A stretch of DNA of 64,000 bases from Casuarina equisetifolia (taxonomy: Eukaryota > Streptophyta > Magnoliopsida > Fagales > Casuarinaceae): positions 11,781,583-11,845,582 of the forward strand of contig CM052359.1 of NCBI GenBank assembly GCA_028551475.1. Reading direction: 5' to 3'. A program made the position numbers and the translations under genes. The notes beneath the pieces were generated by a model. That model was not told where the DNA came from, made no database searches, and was given only the letters and a program-made list of their open reading frames with translations. Of the stretch, positions 58,801-64,000 are shown in pieces (within the stretch, counting starts at the first letter, position 1; each line of letters begins with the position of its first letter).

Positions 58801-59471
58801 TTCAGATCCCTCATGCTGAAAACCTGGATAAATAACTTGAGCAAAATTCCAGAACAGCATGACTAAAAATGACTTTGTTCATATCTTAACCAAAGCCTAT
58901 GGCTCCCTAGTCTCACACTAGACACATCACTTTGACTCTATCAATCTGAAACGACAAATGGATCAGGTCACATTCACTCGTAGCTTAAACTAATTCAACT
59001 CAACCCAAAACCAAAAAATATTCGAAAAGAAACCCAATTCTGTGCCTCTAAAGATGAGATCTAAGTACTTCCAAAATGCCTACTCATGATGAGGACAAAA
59101 CACAAGAAAAGCAGCACCAGCAGAACACGCGGATCATATACATATATACAAACAAATGCAAATACATAAGAGCCAGATGAAATAAGACAACTTGTGCTAG
59201 CAATAACAAGACGAGCAAATCCGAAACTCAATGCACCTTCTTTGCAATAGAAAGCGGAAGAAGAAGGCAAGGAGTCCCGGCGGAAATCGTGGAAGCGGCG
59301 GAGCCAGCGATTGACGGTGGAGGAGAAGTAACCATCGCCTACGAAATGCATTTGCTGCTTGTGGCGGCGGCGGCGGTGCACCACGACTCGGAAGCGATCC
59401 CTTAGGCGGAGGGAGAGTACCTTCACCCTGCTCTTCCACAGATCACCTCGCTCTATCCTTTGTACCGGCAT
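55898..59471 (-). CDS. Tafazzin-like phospholipid/glycerol acyltransferase, 7 exons
   Basis: Exons (minus): 59,237-59,471; 58,150-58,268; 57,980-58,045; 57,618-57,815; 56,899-57,017; 56,633-56,738; 55,898-56,431. Total 1377 bases, 458 residues. It starts MPVQRIERGDLWKSR and contains a plsC fold: HX4D catalytic motif in SNHVSSVDDPF (start of exon 4), NLRWTLCASDRCF, then the glycerol-phosphate site HIFPEGSRSRDGGK (exon 5), and PFVHTGMQEIMPVG (exon 6). The C-terminal exon encodes IGDPIHFDDLL and a plant-specific tail ending in a GFAARGL phrase. The family re-acylates lysophospholipids (tafazzin for cardiolipin, monolysocardiolipin or N-acyl lipids); the exact substrate is not decidable here. Phases close and no lesion is seen. 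Confidence 0.94.
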
Positions 59472-62277
59472 TATAAAGATTCAACCACACAGTCCACCCA
59501 AAGCCAAATGGAACGTCAAAGAGAAGTGCAAGATAAATCAGAGGTGCTAGTTTGCGAGAGAGACAGCAACAGAATTCTTTTCGGAAGAAGTCGAGCGCAG
59601 GGTTTTGACTCTGTGATGAGGGAGGTCTACGGTGTGGACTTCGGTAGCGTCACTGTGTAGGTGCGCGCGTCACCGTTGATTGATATTGGATAGGGAAGGG
59701 AACTGCGTGGGTCCCGGGATAAACTTGAAGGAGGTGTCCTTGAAACACATTATGCGTGGCAGGGCTGCGTATTCGCGAGGGGTGCACAACAAAAGCTGGA
59801 CGTTTGCCGAAAGTTCCAGACAAATTAGGAATGTTCTGGGCCCGTGCAACAGCCACCCTTTAGCCATTTGGTCACCTACGTGGCAGATGACGTGAACATT
59901 TTCCGATAGTTTCTGGATTCTAATCATCAAAATAGTACTACATACAACATCTTAAAGTGGAAGAAATGTTGCCAACTTGAGAATCAATTGAAAATTACAT
60001 CTTCAAATCTACATCCACCACACTTAAAACAATGATTTGATACAACCGTGTTTGTTGGATATAGACTAATCCAATAAAAAAGTGTTGGATAAGGTTTTAG
60101 TTTTTTATTTTTGTGTTTTTTTATACTTTTAAGATAATCTAGCAAATGGATCAAAATAAATAAGTTCAAAAAACACACAAAAATGTTAGGTGGTTTAGTT
60201 CAATATTCTTAAATTTATATTCACTTGATATAGATGTACTCAAAGCTCAATATTATAAATTCCTCTATCAAAAAATTGAGAGTTTACACCATTATCTAAT
60301 GAGTCTAAACAGGACAAAGTTGAAATGGTTTTCTTATTAATGTTAGGAATTTCTTGATTTTCTTAAATATTCTATTTTATGTTTTAGTTTTTTTTTCTTA
60401 TTCTTCTTATCCAAATGCTCTCTTTTTTTTTTTCCCCTTAGAAAACCTAGAAAACAAAAAAAATTAAAAATTTTTCTTAACCCAAGCTCGCTCAAGCCCA
60501 CCACTGCATCCGCGTCACCACTTCTCCTTAGCATAAGGATGGCCTTTTACTCAAATATGATAGTTACGTACTTTGTACACCTGATCCTTGTTCACGAAAC
60601 AAAAATCACCACAATTCACAAGCCACGTGGCCCACAACAAACTACACAAACAATTTTAAACAACAAATTAGACCTTAGCTTTGCAAATCTCACACTAGAC
60701 CACACACGGCCTTGTTAATTCCAATAAACCACGCGGCCTGTGTCAGTACATATATGAATAAATGTGTTCATCGTGTGCACAGTCAAAACGTTGCACCAAT
60801 ATTTCACTCTTTGACGACTTTAAACAACAATCCAACCAAATTAAGACAATGGGCATTTTCAAATAAATACCAAATTCAGATTTAAATTCTTCGAATAGTT
60901 TTTCAAGTGACATGCACAGATGGTAGAGAAATACAACTCCTGGATATTCAATATAATCAATCTTGCTATAGACAATTTGCCTAACAATAAACATGCAACG
61001 ATTAACAATTGAAACTATTAAAGTGTAAGGACTATCCCAAACCCTTAAGGTATTAGGTGAGAAATTCTCATTACTTATAATACCATAAGTCCATCATCTC
61101 ACTTTCAATGTGATACAACACCCATTTTCAACAAAAAAGTTTACCAATTTACTAGAAATCCCAGTGAGATCTTCACAGACAAAAACACCCCCAAGTAACA
61201 ATAGATTTTGAATTAGGGAGATGTTACTCAATATGTGGTGCAAGTGTGTTGAAAGCTTTTGCAAGAATGTTCAACAAATACAATACTTTGATTTTTCTCT
61301 TTTAAAGACAGTAACTCCAAACAAAACCCTAACTCACAATATATATGCTAATTTAACAAATAAAGTAGAGCATATTGATCCTTACTGTTGCGCCACAGAA
61401 GTCCTTGGATTTTCATTCAAAAATCTTTCCACATGAACTAGATTCGAGCGAGGAAGGAGATCACCCCATACTTGGACCATAAAAGAGAAGAGAAGGGAGA
61501 AAGAGAGAACAAAAACAAAAAGGTCGCGTGGTTCTCTTCTTCATTAACCGTGTTTCATTGTTTCTTCCGTCAAAAACTCTCTCCTGAAAATGCACGGCTA
61601 CGTTAAGCAAGGAGTTGATTTGGGCTTCCGGGTTTGGGCTGAACCCAAGGATTTACCACAAACCCAGTTTTCCTTCTTAAGAGTTTGGGCTACTTAGTTT
61701 TTTATGGTTTAGGCTTTGCCTCTTCTTTTTCTTTACAATGTAAATTACGTAGACTCAATAGGTCCTTTTGCAAAACAAACCAAATAAGCTTAACATTTCA
61801 TGTTAGAGTATTGCACTAAATTAATAATAATAATAATTCTATTTGACGTATTTCTAGTATTAAAACAATTTTATTATTTTTCAAATGTACACCTCATTAT
61901 TTGTCATCATCAAAATAAATACAGGAAATACTAAAATTCCTAACAATGTTTTGATCCTCTGTTTGCATTCCATGCATCTATCTATGCAGAAGCCATCTCC
62001 ACGTTGAGAGACTACAGATCTTGTGGCCTGCAATTCATTCCAGTGACCATAGTTTGGACTTCTTTGGTTCATCAACTGCAACCGATGATGTGATATAATT
62101 AAGCACTATCAAAAAGAACATGGCTAAAATAGTCCCAGCGGAGAAACAAGGATGAAGTTAATGAAAGAAGACTAGACCGCTAACCTATTTAAGTTCTTAA
62201 GTAGTTTTGCATATTATATAATAGGACATGTTCTAAACGACAGAAAGAAAAAATTAATATATACCTTGAGAAAAGCA
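59472..62277. other. Long intergenic spacer
   Basis: The left part is the acyltransferase promoter (59,472-59,930, relatively GC-rich). From 59,930 to 61,870 the sequence is AT-rich with homopolymer runs and no ORF of note. The right end (about 61,880-62,277) is the 3' UTR of the next gene. No terminal inverted repeat or LTR ends seen. Confidence 0.5.
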
Positions 62278-63919
62278 TTAGCAAATAAAAATTTGATAAT
62301 TTGGCACCGGATGTCCAACATCCAAGTAGTTGACATCAACTACAACATCTCCGAGATCGTCTGGCCAGCACCATCAGTGTTGTGTTAGTTTGATCCACAT
62401 AAGAAACAACAGTTACTCAAATATCTCAAATTCACATAATCTAGCAGTATGGAAAAGAAGAGTGCAAACCTTCATATATGGTCCTTGCAAAACGAACATA
62501 TTCTGGGATGAGATCTCGATATATTATTCCATTTGGGTGGGCATCCAGTACCACCAACACTCCTGTAAAAGTATTACGAAAGCCAAATTTAAGTATATAT
62601 AGTGATAGAAGTATTAATCTCTGAGTTCGTTTCAAGAAGCTTAAAATACATCTTCATTAAAGATCACCACTTTAACACCAACCCAAAAACCCTCAACTGA
62701 AAAGTTTCCCAACCCCGTTTTTATCAAACACAATCCAGAAGGAATAGAAGCCATGATTCATCACTAATTGGTTGTAAGCGCTAAATGCACTTTATGTAAT
62801 GGAACTCTAATTGAGGCCATGTTGTGTCAAAGAAGACAACCCCAAGGTATAGAAACAATGATACACTATAACTGGCTGTAATTGCAAAATGTATTCCATG
62901 GAATCAAACCCTAATTTTTTATTGCTTTTCACACTCAAAATATTGCACAAGGCTAGGCACCGTATTCAATTAAGTCAGCTATTCAATGAATTCATGCAAG
63001 AAAAAACTACGTACTGAACCAGGACCAGCAAAAGATATAAAATATCTATGTTTCCCCAATCATCTGGCTATTGTTTTACTAGCGATATCAAATATTATCA
63101 ATCATCTAGATATTATTTTACTAGCACAAGTTTAGCTTGATGGGACTTGGTACACTCATTGGTATCTCTTGAATCGATGGGAGGATTGCATGACGATGAA
63201 AGAGCGCATAAAGTTTCGTTGAGATAGCATCTGTGAAGAACAGAAGTGCTTTTCTTGGTTGAATACAGATATAACAAAATAAGTTGGAAAGATACCTGGT
63301 GCCTCCCAAGCTTTAGATGAATTGCTAGGCAATGGAGCCAGCCAAAGAATATTTCGCAAGTTCATTGCCTCATTGTATGTCACATTAGACCCTGAAAGAT
63401 AATGTAAATATCATAAAACCCTCACACTGCAACGGCTGAAATTTATGAGTTCCATCACTTTTAAAGTTTAATCAAAATATTGGCCACCATTCATTGCTCA
63501 CCGACATAGTCTATCACTTGATTTGCCCTGTATAATATAAGGTATTATAAGACAACATAGAATAAGGTTTTCATTATATTTTACCTATTTGACAATAGCC
63601 CATATTGTATGGAAACGCCTCCTTATCATATGCTGGATATTCTTTAGCATGGAACCTATCAAACACAAGCTCTATTATCAGTAAGCACAACAGATAGCAA
63701 TATTTTTTATCAAACATGCTCAATGTTTGTTAGTACTTAGTTTTGTGAAAGAGGCAATACAAGAATAACAACTTACAATATACCAAGTCTTCCAGTATCT
63801 ACTGCAAGAAAAAGGTGGCCATGAAATAAATCATAGCGGGAAAGGGATATGTTCAATCCAATAGTGGGACCTCGGGCAAGAATAAGCTCAAATAAAAAAG
63901 CAAGATAAGAATTCAACTC
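62278..63919 (-). CDS. Conserved plant protein, 3' part of gene (5 exons seen, rest beyond window)
   Basis: Exons (minus): 63,777-63,919; 63,585-63,655; 63,296-63,391; 62,470-62,562; 62,278-62,360 (stop TAA). Splice borders are GT-AG and phases close. The visible 161 residues read, in pieces, SRYDLFHGHLFLAVDTGRLG, FHAKEYPAYDKEAFPYNMGY, GSNVTYNEAMNLRN, WLAPLPSNSSKAW, VVLDAHPNGIIYRDLIPEYV, ARTIYE and DDLGDVVVDVNYLDVG, ending in YQIFIC. The phrases feel strongly conserved and the C-terminus is natural, but I cannot name the family. The N-terminal exons lie to the right of the window, so topology and targeting are unknown. Confidence 0.8.
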
Positions 63920-64000
63920 CTGACATTTGATAATGAAATTGTTAAGAGTACTTCCAGAAAAGGTTATGACAGAAAAATGAATGGAATCTGTTAAGGTCGC

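Noticed and set aside
59061..59236. Extension of acyltransferase exon 1 into its intron
   Set aside because: The frame stays open past the GAAG|GTGCAT donor, but the family sequence resumes at 58,268 (VSKDLNVEEES), so the extra codons are intronic.
1..64000. CRISPR arrays, operons, bacterial insertion sequences, ribosome binding sites
   Set aside because: None present; gene structure is eukaryotic throughout, and the tandem repeats seen are LTR-internal or microsatellites.

Overview
This is nuclear DNA from a plant, most likely a woody eudicot; I cannot name the species from the sequence. The evidence is spliced plant genes with plant-type splice sites (26S proteasome RPT5, F-actin capping protein alpha, TCTP, a tafazzin-type acyltransferase), a nuclear tRNA-Glu gene, and plant LTR retrotransposon lineages (Athila/Tat-like gag with a tRNA-Asp primer site, Tnt1-like copia, a Ty3/gypsy pol remnant).

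Layout. Positions 1 to about 29,670 are an almost unbroken nest of decayed LTR retrotransposons. From left to right: (a) 1-5067, a minus-strand gag-only element cut by the window edge and inserted into (b) a minus-strand Ty3/gypsy gag-PR-RT remnant (5068-9130), which is also split by (c) a solo LTR (5392-7172, TSD GTTGC); (d) a second solo LTR of the same family in inverse orientation (9488-11213, TSD TAATT); (e) a plus-strand copia remnant (about 11,750-15,050); (f) a copia element with both LTRs and a TSD (16,831-29,667, TSD CTTTT) holding two nested insertions: a third solo LTR (17,417-19,083, TSD GACAT) and a second gag-only element (22,469-27,893) that lacks its 3' LTR.

From about 29.7 kb to the right edge the window is gene-dense and almost free of recognisable transposons: TCTP (+, 31,402-33,342), RPT5 (-, 34,858-39,462), an HGSNAT-like transmembrane acetyltransferase (-, 40,557-45,394) with a 2-base frameshift, the wreck of an LSM4 gene (-, about 46,322-48,851), tRNA-Glu(UUC) (+, 49,475-49,546), F-actin capping protein alpha (-, 50,297-54,740), a tafazzin-like acyltransferase (-, 55,898-59,471), and the 3' end of an unidentified conserved gene (-, 62,278-63,919 and beyond). 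All exon models were built by hand from splice consensus, reading frame and family sequence, and the intron phases close for every intact gene.

The genes do not form a pathway; they are neighbours by ancestry. As I remember it, Arabidopsis has the acyltransferase, CPA, RPT5A and TCTP2 as consecutive loci on chromosome 3 (At3g05510 to At3g05540) and LSM4 plus the HGSNAT-like gene as neighbours on chromosome 5 (At5g27720 and At5g27730). This window holds both sets interleaved. The most interesting items are the gag-only retroelement family, the LTR family with a hypervariable internal tandem block, the LTR-less 3' junction of the second gag-only element, the decayed LSM4 locus, the frameshift in the HGSNAT-like gene, and two GC-AG introns in conserved genes.
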